64,000 nt of DNA from Nonomuraea candida. Lineage in GTDB: Bacteria; Actinomycetota; Actinomycetes; Streptosporangiales; Streptosporangiaceae. The notes beneath the pieces were generated by a model that searched no databases, was not told the DNA's origin, and was given only the letters and a program-made list of their open reading frames with translations. Below are positions 34,780-42,260 of this stretch, piece after piece. Numbering within the stretch: the stretch's first letter is position 1; the number at the start of each line of letters is the position of its first letter. The stretch covers positions 1 to 64,000 of the forward strand of contig NZ_JOAG01000003.1 of the NCBI RefSeq assembly GCF_000725485.1. The letters run 5' to 3'. Both the position numbers and the translations under genes were made by a program.

Positions 34780-35394
34780 GTGTCCGAGCCCTACTGGAAC
34801 CACAACGTGCACTACCAGAGCCTGGTCATCAGGCTCCTGCCTGCGGGCTGTCAGCGGGCGCTCGACCTCGGCTGCGGTGACGGCCTGCTCGCGAGCAAGC
34901 TGGCCGCGCACGTCCCGTACGTGACCGCCGCCGACCGCTCCGCCGAGGCGATCGCCCTGGCCTGCGAGCGCCACGGGGGTCTCGACAACGTCGAGTTCGT
35001 CACGGCGGACTATCTCGACGACCCGCGCGGCCTGCTCCCGGAGGGCAAGTACGACTTCGTCAGCGCCGTCGCCGTCCTCCACCACGCCGAGTTCGGCCGC
35101 GCCGTCCGGGCCATGGCCGGGCTCCTGGCGCCGGGCGGGCGGCTGGTCGTCATCGGCCTGGCCAGGAACCGCTCGCCCCTCGACTGGATCATCAGCGGCG
35201 CCGGCCAGGTCGCCTCCCGCGCGCTGCGCCTGCGTTACGGCCCCAAGACCGGCCCCGGGCGGCGCGTCCCGGCCATGGACCCCACCCTCTCCTGGGGCGA
35301 GACCGGCCGCCAGGCCCGCCGCGAGCTGCCCGGCTGCCGCTTCCGCCGCCTGCTGCTGCGCCGCTACCTGCTGGTCTGGGACAAGCCGGCGTGA
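34780..35394 (+). CDS. Class I SAM-dependent methyltransferase
   Basis: This 204-aa methyltransferase has motif I LDLGCGDGLLASKLA (about residues 29-43), motif II VTAADRSAEAI, then VEFVTADYLD and YDFVSAVAVLHHAEF, and the post-motif LLAPGGRLVVIGL. It is a small-molecule type (Methyltransf_11/25). A basic helix (ASRALRLRYG) and C-terminal LLLRRYLLVWDKPA complete it. GTG 34780 starts it. The acceptor is unknown. Confidence 0.88.
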   Translation: MSEPYWNHNVHYQSLVIRLLPAGCQRALDLGCGDGLLASKLAAHVPYVTAADRSAEAIALACERHGGLDNVEFVTADYLDDPRGLLPEGKYDFVSAVAVLHHAEFGRAVRAMAGLLAPGGRLVVIGLARNRSPLDWIISGAGQVASRALRLRYGPKTGPGRRVPAMDPTLSWGETGRQARRELPGCRFRRLLLRRYLLVWDKPA

Positions 35395-35400
35395 ACGGGG

Positions 35401-36087
35401 TCACTCGGCGGGAGAATGTTCCCTGCCGAGCGGCAGGCCGTGCTCGTCGGCGAAGGCCCGCCGGCACAGGCCGTGGCAGAAGCCGTACAGGGTGCCGTTG
35501 TGGACGAGGGTGAGGGTGGAGTCGTCGAGTTCCACGCCCATGCCGCAGATCGGGTCGATCAGCTGCTCGCGCTCCTGAGCCCGCTGTTCGTGCGCCCGGG
35601 TCCGCGTCACGGGGTCGGGCTCGCGGTCGCGGTAGTCGCGTGAGACGAACTCGGTGAGGTCCATGCTGCTCATGACCTTGCCGAAGAACCCGATGCCGCC
35701 CTCCGCGACGCCGTCGAGCAGGACCACGGCATGGGGCTCGCGCCGCAGGCGTTCGGGGTCGCGACCGGCCGCCCGCTCGGTCTCGGCCAGGGCGTCGGTG
35801 ACGATGGTCACCGCGTACTCGCACATCTCCTTGCGCCACGAGGCCGGGACGGTCACGCGTACCAGGTAGCGGGGCGGGTCGGCGGGATCGGCCGCCGGCC
35901 GCCGGCCGAGCACCCAGGTGGCGGGCTCGTGGACGAGCACCTGCGTGATCAGGCGCTGCGCGTCGAGCACCTCGACGGCGTGGCTGTCGTCCTCCTGCAT
36001 GAGCGCGTCGATGAGCCGGCGCCCCAGCGCCTGGCGTTCCTCCTCGTTCAGCACGCCCTTCGGCACGTAGACGTCGATCGCCAGCAT
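35401..36087 (-). CDS. Tautomerase-like protein fused to a YHS domain
   Basis: This 228-aa protein joins two tautomerase-like beta-alpha-beta segments (about 1-60, MLAIDVYVPKGVLNEEERQ; about 73-130, YLVRVTVPASWRKEMCEYAV) to a C-terminal YHS domain (about 176-215, DPICGMGVELDDSTLTLVHN ... FCHGLCRRAF). YHS domains bind metals such as copper or nickel. The N-terminal Pro that acts as base in 4-oxalocrotonate tautomerases is not residue 2 here, so catalysis is uncertain. The fusion suggests redox or metal-linked chemistry. Confidence 0.75.
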   Translation of the reverse strand: MLAIDVYVPKGVLNEEERQALGRRLIDALMQEDDSHAVEVLDAQRLITQVLVHEPATWVLGRRPAADPADPPRYLVRVTVPASWRKEMCEYAVTIVTDALAETERAAGRDPERLRREPHAVVLLDGVAEGGIGFFGKVMSSMDLTEFVSRDYRDREPDPVTRTRAHEQRAQEREQLIDPICGMGVELDDSTLTLVHNGTLYGFCHGLCRRAFADEHGLPLGREHSPAE

Positions 36088-36240
36088 TGCCCCACCTCAC
36101 CCCTCGGCCCGGGTTGCCTTCGGACACCTTCACGATGCCGGGGAGGGGTATATGAAGCCATCCCTCGCGGGGACGATCTCCCACGTACTGCGGGGGAAGT
36201 ACGCGCACGGACGGCCCGCTTCCACGGCGAGGGCCGGGAG

Positions 36241-36316
36241 CCCGTCAGGGTGGGGTGATCGTGCCGGCCGCTGAGGGCGGGCGCCCGTCAGGGCGCGGGG
36301 ATGATCGTGCCGGCCG
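36241..36316. repeat. Duplicated 3' end of the PEP phosphotransferase gene
   Basis: CCCGTCAGGG followed by GATCGTGCCGGCCGC occurs at 36241-36271 and again at 36283-36316. The second copy is the real gene end (stop TCA at 36288-36290). The downstream copy read on the minus strand encodes AAGTITPP and a stop, against AAGTIIPAP and a stop in the gene. Confidence 0.9.
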
Positions 36317-39041
36317 CGCCGTTCACGGTGATGCGGGTGCCCGGGGTGATGCGGTGGGTGGCGTCGGGGACGCCGACCACGGCCGGGATGCCGTACTCCC
36401 TGGCCACCACCGCGCCGTGCGACATCGCGCCGCCCATCTCCATCACCAGCCCGCCCGCCGTCAGGAACAGCGGCGTCCAGCCGGGGTCCGTCGAGGGGCA
36501 GACCAGGATCTCGCCCGGCTCCAGGTGGGCGCCGGTCGGGTCGAGCACGACCCTGGCGACGCCCGTGACCGTCCCGGCCGAGGCCGGCGTGCCGGTGAGC
36601 ACGTTCCCGCCGCCCGCACCGCCCCCGCCGTCCGCACCGCCCCCGCCGTCCGCACCGTTCCCGGCGAGCGCGCGGGAAGCGGCGGTCGCGGCCGGGGAAG
36701 CGGCCTCGGGTTCGGTGCCGTCGGAGAGGAGGAGCCGGGGGACGTGCCGGCGGCGCCGCTCCCGCTCGTACGTGGCCCGCCGCCCGGCCACCAGCTCCCG
36801 CCAGTCCCGCGCCGCGTCCCCCTGGCCGCCCCCGCCCGGCGGGGCACCGGCGCGCAGCGCCGATCTGGCCTCGCGGAGGTCGAGGAAGAAGACGTCGTCC
36901 GCCGTGTCCAGCACGCCGCGGCCCGCCAGGTGCTCCCCCACCACGAGCAGGCTGGCCCGGATCGCCGCGAGGGTCTTGACCAGGTAGAACTTGGGCAGCT
37001 CGCGCAGCCCGGCGTACTGGCGCGTGCGGCCCAGCGCGAAGCGCACCACGCCCGCCCGCCACCGCCCCCTGCGCCGGGCCGCCCGCGCCACGTCGGCGAT
37101 GGCCTGCCGCGCCAGCCCGCGCCCCCGGGCGAACAGGTCGGCGGGGGACGGGGCCGCGCCCGTGCGCAGGTAGTTGGCCAGCACGCCGAGGAGGTGCGCG
37201 GGCTCCTCCGACCATCTCGGCACGCCGGCGTCGATCTCGGCCACGCCGCGATGGCCGTAACGGCCGAGGAACGCGGCGATCTCGCGCTGGGCGACGGGCG
37301 GCAGCCGGCCCTCGCGGTAGAGCCCGGCCAGCTCGGGCACGGAGTGCTTCCTGAACGGCTCCGGCTCGATGCGGGTGCTCAGGTGCCACAGCTCCATGTC
37401 CATCTCGGTGGTCGGGTTGTGGGGCACGCTGCGCAGGACGTCGGACATGTCCTGGATGGGCACGCCGGAGAGCTTGGAGGCCAGGGCGAACAGGGCGTAG
37501 CCGGTGACCGCGTACGGCATGACCGAGATGATCCGCGGGAATGTGGTGGTGAGCACCCGCTCGGCGTGGTCGAGGCGCTGCTCGGGGGTGGCCGTGGCGG
37601 GCACCCTGAGGCGCCGGTCGAGCAGCTCGCCGAGCCGGACGGTGTACGCCAGCGCCGCCCGGGGCCGGGTGAGCGCCGTCAGGGCGCGGGAGGGCAGGCG
37701 GACCCCACGGGCGAACCGGCTCAGGCCGCGCAGGAAGGGCAGCGGGGAGGAGCGGACGGGAGCCAGGCGCGGGTCCGCGTACAGGCTCGTCATGACGCTC
37801 CCCGCGCGGGCCTCGGCGAGCCCGAGGAAGCGCGAGAGCAGCACGCGGCCGGGGCGGCTGCGTACGACGGGGGTGATGTCGAACCACACCCGCTCCCCCG
37901 CCACCGCCACGAACCCCGCGCCGTCGAGCGGGTCGGCGGGGGCGTGCCCGGCCAGCCCCGCGCCCCCTGAGGTGAACGCGCGGATCGCCGCCAGCCCCAT
38001 CGGCGTCAGCGGCCCCATCACGCCCTGCACGACGTTGAACGAGAAGTAGACCCGCAGGCCCGGCCGGTCGCGTGCGGGCAGCGGATAGAGCGTGGTGATC
38101 GGCCTGGCCTGGGTGAGCCAGAGCCGGCCGTCCCCGTCGATGGCCCATTCGGTGTCCTGCGGGGCGCCGTAGTGCTCCTCGACGCGTCCGCCCAGGTCGG
38201 CGAGCCGGAGCACCTCGTCGTCGGTCAGGCAGAGGCCGTCCTGCCCGGTCTCGACGCGCTCGGTGCCCCCGCCGGGCAGGGGGCGGACGGCGACCCGCTT
38301 GTCCCCCGCGCGGCGTTCGAGGATCCGGCCGCCGAAGACGACGAAACGGTCGGGGTTCACCGCGCCCGACACGACGGCCTCGCCCAGGCCGGGACTGGCG
38401 TCGATCACCGTCTGCCGCCGCCGGCCGGTCACCGGGTCGGCGGTGAACATCACGCCCGCCACCCGCGCGTCCACCATCACCTGCACGACCACCGCCAGCC
38501 GGACGGCGGCGTGATCGATGCCGTTGGACTCGCGGTAGGCCACGGCGCGGTCGGTCCAGAGCGAGGCCCAGCAGCGGCGCACCGCCTCCACCACCGCGTC
38601 CGCGCCGACCACGTTGAGGAACGTGTCCTGCTGGCCGGCGAAGCTGGCGAACGGCAGGTCCTCGGCGGTGGCGGAGGAGCGCACGGCCACGGGCACGTCG
38701 TCGCCGAGCGCGGTGTACGCCTGCACGATCGCCTCGCGCACGGCGTCCGGGACGGGAGCCTCAAGGAGATGCCGCCTGGCCCGCTCGGCGAGCCCCCTGC
38801 CACGATGCGCACCGCGATGCGCACCGCGATGCGCACCGCTCGCCGGGGCGCCGGTCGGGGCGTCCGGGTCGTCGTCGATCACCAGGTCGCGGGCGGCCAG
38901 CCGGTACGCCTCCGTGGTGAGCACCCAGCCGGGCGGCACCGGCAGCCCGGCCCCGGTCAGCTCGCCGAGGTTGGCCGCCTTGCCCCCTACCTCGGCGAGC
39001 ATGCCCGAATCGATCTCGGTGAAGTCGAGGACCGTCCTCAT
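36288..39041 (-). CDS. PEP-utilising phosphotransferase (PEP synthase/rifampicin phosphotransferase-like)
   Basis: This 917-aa three-domain enzyme has an ATP-grasp PEP/pyruvate-binding N-terminus (MLAEVGGKAANLGELTGAGL, AVRSSATAEDLPFASFAGQQ, PGLGEAVVSGAVNPDRFVV), a large middle domain and a C-terminal swivelling phosphohistidine domain with His875 in GGAMSHGAVVAREYG. This order matches rifampicin phosphotransferases and stand-alone PPS-like proteins; activity cannot be settled from sequence. There are two repeat expansions: three AHRG units near residue 72 and a Gly/Asp linker near 800. Confidence 0.85.
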   Translation of the reverse strand: MRTVLDFTEIDSGMLAEVGGKAANLGELTGAGLPVPPGWVLTTEAYRLAARDLVIDDDPDAPTGAPASGAHRGAHRGAHRGRGLAERARRHLLEAPVPDAVREAIVQAYTALGDDVPVAVRSSATAEDLPFASFAGQQDTFLNVVGADAVVEAVRRCWASLWTDRAVAYRESNGIDHAAVRLAVVVQVMVDARVAGVMFTADPVTGRRRQTVIDASPGLGEAVVSGAVNPDRFVVFGGRILERRAGDKRVAVRPLPGGGTERVETGQDGLCLTDDEVLRLADLGGRVEEHYGAPQDTEWAIDGDGRLWLTQARPITTLYPLPARDRPGLRVYFSFNVVQGVMGPLTPMGLAAIRAFTSGGAGLAGHAPADPLDGAGFVAVAGERVWFDITPVVRSRPGRVLLSRFLGLAEARAGSVMTSLYADPRLAPVRSSPLPFLRGLSRFARGVRLPSRALTALTRPRAALAYTVRLGELLDRRLRVPATATPEQRLDHAERVLTTTFPRIISVMPYAVTGYALFALASKLSGVPIQDMSDVLRSVPHNPTTEMDMELWHLSTRIEPEPFRKHSVPELAGLYREGRLPPVAQREIAAFLGRYGHRGVAEIDAGVPRWSEEPAHLLGVLANYLRTGAAPSPADLFARGRGLARQAIADVARAARRRGRWRAGVVRFALGRTRQYAGLRELPKFYLVKTLAAIRASLLVVGEHLAGRGVLDTADDVFFLDLREARSALRAGAPPGGGGQGDAARDWRELVAGRRATYERERRRRHVPRLLLSDGTEPEAASPAATAASRALAGNGADGGGGADGGGGAGGGNVLTGTPASAGTVTGVARVVLDPTGAHLEPGEILVCPSTDPGWTPLFLTAGGLVMEMGGAMSHGAVVAREYGIPAVVGVPDATHRITPGTRITVNGAAGTIIPAP
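36615..36650. repeat. 18-bp tandem repeat in a linker
   Basis: CGCACCGCCCCCGCCGTC is present twice exactly and a third time partly. It encodes the Asp/Gly-rich linker (ADGGGG repeats) before the phosphohistidine domain and keeps the frame. Confidence 0.85.
38804..38839. repeat. 12-bp tandem repeat inside the coding sequence
   Basis: GATGCGCACCGC occurs three times in a row. On the coding strand this gives GAHRGAHRGAHR in the ATP-grasp domain. The 12-bp unit keeps the reading frame. Confidence 0.9.
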
Positions 39042-39102
39042 CGCCCGCTCCCTGCCGTTTCAGCGTCCCGTCGTCCCAGTGTTCCCCCTTCCGGACAAGA
39101 AT

Positions 39103-40029
39103 TCAACGTTCGTTGAAAAGCGGCGCCCCGTCGAGGTCCCAGGCCGGGTCCACGGCCACCCCGAACGCGGCCAGGACGGTCGGGGCCACGTCCACGAGCC
39201 GCGGCCCGGCGAGCGGCCGGCCGCCGAGGTCCTCGCCCAGCCGGGCGGCGATCACGAAGATCGTGCGCTCCTCGTCGGAGGTGCCGCCGTGCCCGCCCTC
39301 GTCCACGTGGCCGTGGTCGGTCGTGACCAGCACCGTCCAGCACTCCCGGGGGTACGACGGCCGCGCCCGGATCGTGTCGAGCAGGCGGCCCAGGTAGCCG
39401 TCCTGGAGGTGGAGCGCGGCGGCGTACTCGGGGCAGTGGGGGCCGAGGTCGTGGGCCACCTCGTCGGTGTCGCCCAGGTAGACGAAGAGGGCGTCCGGGT
39501 CGTCCTCGGCCAGGTGGCGCTCGGCGGCCTCGGCGACCCGCTTGTCGCAGGCGGCCCAGCCGTCGGCGAACCCGTCGAGCGCGAGCCGGTGGTCGATCTC
39601 CGGGCCGAACGCGCCCTGCTCGGCGAGGGCGGCCCACGAGAAGAACGCGGCGGTGCGGAGGGCGGGGCGGGCCCGCTTCAGGCGCGTCAGGAAGTCAGGA
39701 AATTTCCGGAATTGGGCACCGGCAAAACCGTTGTCGACGACCCCGTGCTTGTCGGGCCAGGCCCCGGTGGCGATCGACGACCAGCCGGGACCCGAGTCGG
39801 TGCGGGACCTGATCACCCGGCCGCCGTCCCCGGGCTCCGGGCTCTTGGGGACGACCTCGCCGGCCGACTCGGTACGCGGCGTGCCGGCCTCGCCGTACGG
39901 GAGCCTGCTGGTGCCGTACGCGCCGGTGGACATCAGCCCCTTGAGCACCGGGGCGTCCAGGGCGATCAGCCGGTCGAAGCGGAGCCCGTCCATGCCGACG
40001 ACGAGCACCTTGCTGCTAAATGCGGACAT
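39103..40029 (-). CDS. Alkaline phosphatase-superfamily phosphodiesterase
   Basis: This 308-aa protein of the type I phosphodiesterase/nucleotide pyrophosphatase fold has VLVVGMDGLRFDRL (first metal Asp), a nucleophile region GPGWSSIATGAWPDKHGV, FVYLGDTDEVAHDLGP (metal Asp/His) and VLVTTDHGHVDEGGHGG. No signal peptide is visible, so it may be cytoplasmic. ATG 40029 (MSAFSSKVLV) is chosen; GGGAGG abuts it. It starts 28 bases from a repeat array at the isomerase 3' end. The substrate is unknown. Confidence 0.85.
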   Translation of the reverse strand: MSAFSSKVLVVGMDGLRFDRLIALDAPVLKGLMSTGAYGTSRLPYGEAGTPRTESAGEVVPKSPEPGDGGRVIRSRTDSGPGWSSIATGAWPDKHGVVDNGFAGAQFRKFPDFLTRLKRARPALRTAAFFSWAALAEQGAFGPEIDHRLALDGFADGWAACDKRVAEAAERHLAEDDPDALFVYLGDTDEVAHDLGPHCPEYAAALHLQDGYLGRLLDTIRARPSYPRECWTVLVTTDHGHVDEGGHGGTSDEERTIFVIAARLGEDLGGRPLAGPRLVDVAPTVLAAFGVAVDPAWDLDGAPLFNER

Positions 40030-40061
40030 CCTCCCATCTAAGCGGTGAAACCACGTAAGGC

Positions 40062-40211
40062 GCGAAGCGCCGCACCCGCCCCGAGAGCACCCGACCCGCC
40101 GGAACGTACCCGCACCGGAACACCGGAACGCACCCACACTGGAGCACCCGACCCGCCGGTACGCACCCGCACTGGAGCGCCCGCGCCGTCAGGACGCGAA
40201 GCGCCGGACCC
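40062..40211. repeat. 57-bp repeat with terminal copy of the isomerase gene end
   Basis: GAGCACCCGACCCGCCGG occurs at 40085 and 40142, exactly 57 bp apart, followed each time by near-identical sequence. GCGAAGCGCCGCACCC at 40062 matches GCGAAGCGCCGGACCC at 40196, the last codons of the isomerase (VRRFAS). The array therefore begins and ends with versions of the gene's 3' end. Confidence 0.85.
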
Positions 40212-40962
40212 ACTCGGCCGCGCCGGGCAGGATCTCCTCGACCGGGGCCACCTGCGGATACCAGGTGCGCTCCCACTCCAGCGACACCCATCCGCCGAAC
40301 CCGGCCCCGCGCAGCAGCTCGCCCGCCTCGTCCAGCGGCACCGACCCCGTCCACATGGGCACCGGCGTGGTGTCCTGCGCCGAGACGGCATCCTTGACCT
40401 GCACATACGACAAGTACGGCGCCAGCGCGGCCAGCGTGCGCGCCGGCGGCTCGCCGTGGCGCCACGGGTGCAGCAGGTCCCAGATCGCGCCGGTGGTCTC
40501 CGGCGTGCCCGCCTCGGCGAGCAGCGCGGCCACGGCCGCGCCGGTCGCCATGCTGTCGTGCGTCTCGACCAGCACGCGGCGGCCGAGGTCGGCGGCGGCG
40601 CCGGAGACCGCCTTGAGCCGCCGGGCGCCGACGGCCGGATCGTCCCCGCGCGGGAACACCCGCACGCCGGGCGCGCCGAGGTCGGCCGCCAGCCGCAGGT
40701 CGGCGAGGAGCGCCTGCACGACCGGCTCGTCCGGGCCCGGCTCGCAGATGCCGACATATCCCGCCAGGGCGGAGATCTCCAGCCCCGCCCCCTCGATCCG
40801 CTCCCGCACCGAGGCGCGCTCCTCTGGACCGAGCCCCGCGTGCACCCCGGTGTCCGGATGCAGCCGCAGCTCCAGCCCCCGGCAGCCCTGCCCGGTCGCG
40901 ATCTCGATCGCCCTGTCCAGCCCGTCGCCGGGCATCCCCAGCGTGCTGACCGCCAGCTTCAC
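40189..40962 (-). CDS. Sugar phosphate isomerase/epimerase (IolE-like fold)
   Basis: This 257-aa TIM-barrel protein is of the xylose-isomerase-like family. It has LAVSTLGMPGDGLDRAIEIA, GLELRLHPDTG (metal Glu), LVETHDSMATG (Glu/His), IWDLLHPWRHGEP (Asp/His), YVQVKDAV and VSLEWERTWYP (Glu). GTG 40962 is chosen for its ideal spacing to GAGAGG; TTG 40968 is an alternative. It lies 13 bp downstream of the lacI stop on the same strand, so the two are co-transcribed, pointing to sugar or inositol catabolism. Confidence 0.88.
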   Translation of the reverse strand: MKLAVSTLGMPGDGLDRAIEIATGQGCRGLELRLHPDTGVHAGLGPEERASVRERIEGAGLEISALAGYVGICEPGPDEPVVQALLADLRLAADLGAPGVRVFPRGDDPAVGARRLKAVSGAAADLGRRVLVETHDSMATGAAVAALLAEAGTPETTGAIWDLLHPWRHGEPPARTLAALAPYLSYVQVKDAVSAQDTTPVPMWTGSVPLDEAGELLRGAGFGGWVSLEWERTWYPQVAPVEEILPGAAEWVRRFAS

Positions 40963-40975
40963 CAGCAAACCTCTC

Positions 40976-41971
40976 TCAGGTCATCCTCCGGACGCTTTCC
41001 CGCAGGACGACCTCACCGGCGACCTGCTCGACCGCGACCGGCCGGTCTTCGTTCAGCGCCAGCTCCAGCGCGCGGGCCCCCATGTCCTTCAGGGGCAGGC
41101 GCACGGTCGTCAGCGCGGGCACGTGATCACGCAGAGTGACGATGTCGTCGAACCCGGCCACGGAGACGTCCTCCGGCACCCGGACCCCGCGCTCCCGGTA
41201 GGCCGCCAGCGCCCCGACCGCCATCACGTCGTTGACCGCGAACACGCACGTGACCTCCGCCCCCACCTGGTTGGCGGCGGCGTATCCGCCGTCGCGGTCG
41301 AACGGCCCGTGGATCACCTGCGGCGCGGGCAGCCCGAGCTCGTCGAGCGCCTCGCGGAAGCCGGCGCACCGGTCGGCCGCCGTGACCAGGTGCGGCGGCC
41401 CCGCCAGCACCGCGAACCTCGTGTGGCCCAGCCCGGCCAGCGCCCTGGCCAGCTCGGCCGCGCCCTGCCGGTTGGCGGGCGCGACGGTGTCGACGCCCAG
41501 GAGGTCCTGCCCGACGCAGGCCGCCCGGCCGCCGCCCTCCTGGTAGCGGGCCAGCTCCTCGCGCAGGCGGCCGGTGACGGCGGGGTCGGCCACGCGCGAG
41601 CCGGCCAGCAGCACGGCCCGCACGCGCTGGGCGTGCAGCGTGCGCACGTAGGCGATCTCCTGCTCCGGGTCGCGGTGCGTGGTGCCCACCATGACGAGCA
41701 GGCCCTCCGTGGCCGCCGCGCGCATCGCCCCGTCGGCCAGGGCCGCGAAGTAGGGGTCGGTCAGGTCGTGCACGACGATGCCGATGACGTTGCTCGCCCC
41801 GCGCGCCAGCGTCTGGGCGGCGATGTTGGCCCGGTAGCCGAGCTCGTCCGCGGCCTGCTCCACGCGCGCCCGCAGGGCCGCGCCCACCTGGCGGGTGCTG
41901 CCGTTGAGCACCCGCGAGGCGGTCGCGAGCGAGACGCCCGCCTGCTTGGCGACGTCTTCAAGCGTGACCAC
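40976..41971 (-). CDS. LacI-family transcriptional regulator
   Basis: This 331-aa regulator has the LacI helix-turn-helix (VTLEDVAKQAGVSLATASRV, residues about 2-25) and a periplasmic-binding-protein-like sensor domain from about 60 (VIGIVVHDLTDPYFAALADG, AAGVFPEDVSVAGFDD-type end). GTG 41971 with GGAGGG upstream is the start. A 14-bp LacI operator lies 12 bp before it, indicating autoregulation. The matching operator at 25127 makes the 25-28 kb sugar operon a likely target. Confidence 0.92.
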   Translation of the reverse strand: MVTLEDVAKQAGVSLATASRVLNGSTRQVGAALRARVEQAADELGYRANIAAQTLARGASNVIGIVVHDLTDPYFAALADGAMRAAATEGLLVMVGTTHRDPEQEIAYVRTLHAQRVRAVLLAGSRVADPAVTGRLREELARYQEGGGRAACVGQDLLGVDTVAPANRQGAAELARALAGLGHTRFAVLAGPPHLVTAADRCAGFREALDELGLPAPQVIHGPFDRDGGYAAANQVGAEVTCVFAVNDVMAVGALAAYRERGVRVPEDVSVAGFDDIVTLRDHVPALTTVRLPLKDMGARALELALNEDRPVAVEQVAGEVVLRESVRRMT

Positions 41972-41982
41972 AAGACCCTCCC

Positions 41983-41996
41983 GGAAAGCGGTTTCC
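41983..41996. promoter_or_regulatory. LacI-type operator over the lacI leader
   Basis: GGAAAGCGGTTTCC matches the operator at 25127 in 13 of 14 bases and is palindromic except at the centre. It overlaps the region just upstream of the Shine-Dalgarno sequence. Confidence 0.8.
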
Positions 41997-42124
41997 AAGT
42001 CTGCCAGAGCAGCACCTGGATCCGCATCCTGCCACGCCCGCGGCCCGCGCGAACAGGATGCCCCGCCCGGGAGGGCGGACAGTGAAACGGTTGCGCCACC
42101 CGGCCCGCCCGGAAGGACGGCGCC

Positions 42125-42200
42125 GCGAAGCCCGGTGCCGCCGAAGCCCGGTGCCGCGAAGCCCGGTGCCGCGAAGCCCGGTGCCGCGAAGCCCGTCGCC
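42125..42200. repeat. Five 15-16 bp tandem units
   Basis: GCGAAGCCCGGTGCC is repeated from 42125, with one 16-bp variant and a last unit GCGAAGCCCGTCGCC. It lies in the 289-bp space between the lacI leader and the stop of the gene at 42261. Nothing else is recognised in that spacer. Confidence 0.9.
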
Positions 42201-42260
42201 ATCCTCGGCCCGCCCCGGAGGACAGGATCTCCTGTCACCCCGGGGGGCGGAGCCGGCGTC

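Noticed and set aside
36288..39041. Firm annotation as rifampicin phosphotransferase
   Set aside because: Domain order fits, but sequence alone does not separate it from PEP synthase-like proteins, so the call is kept general.
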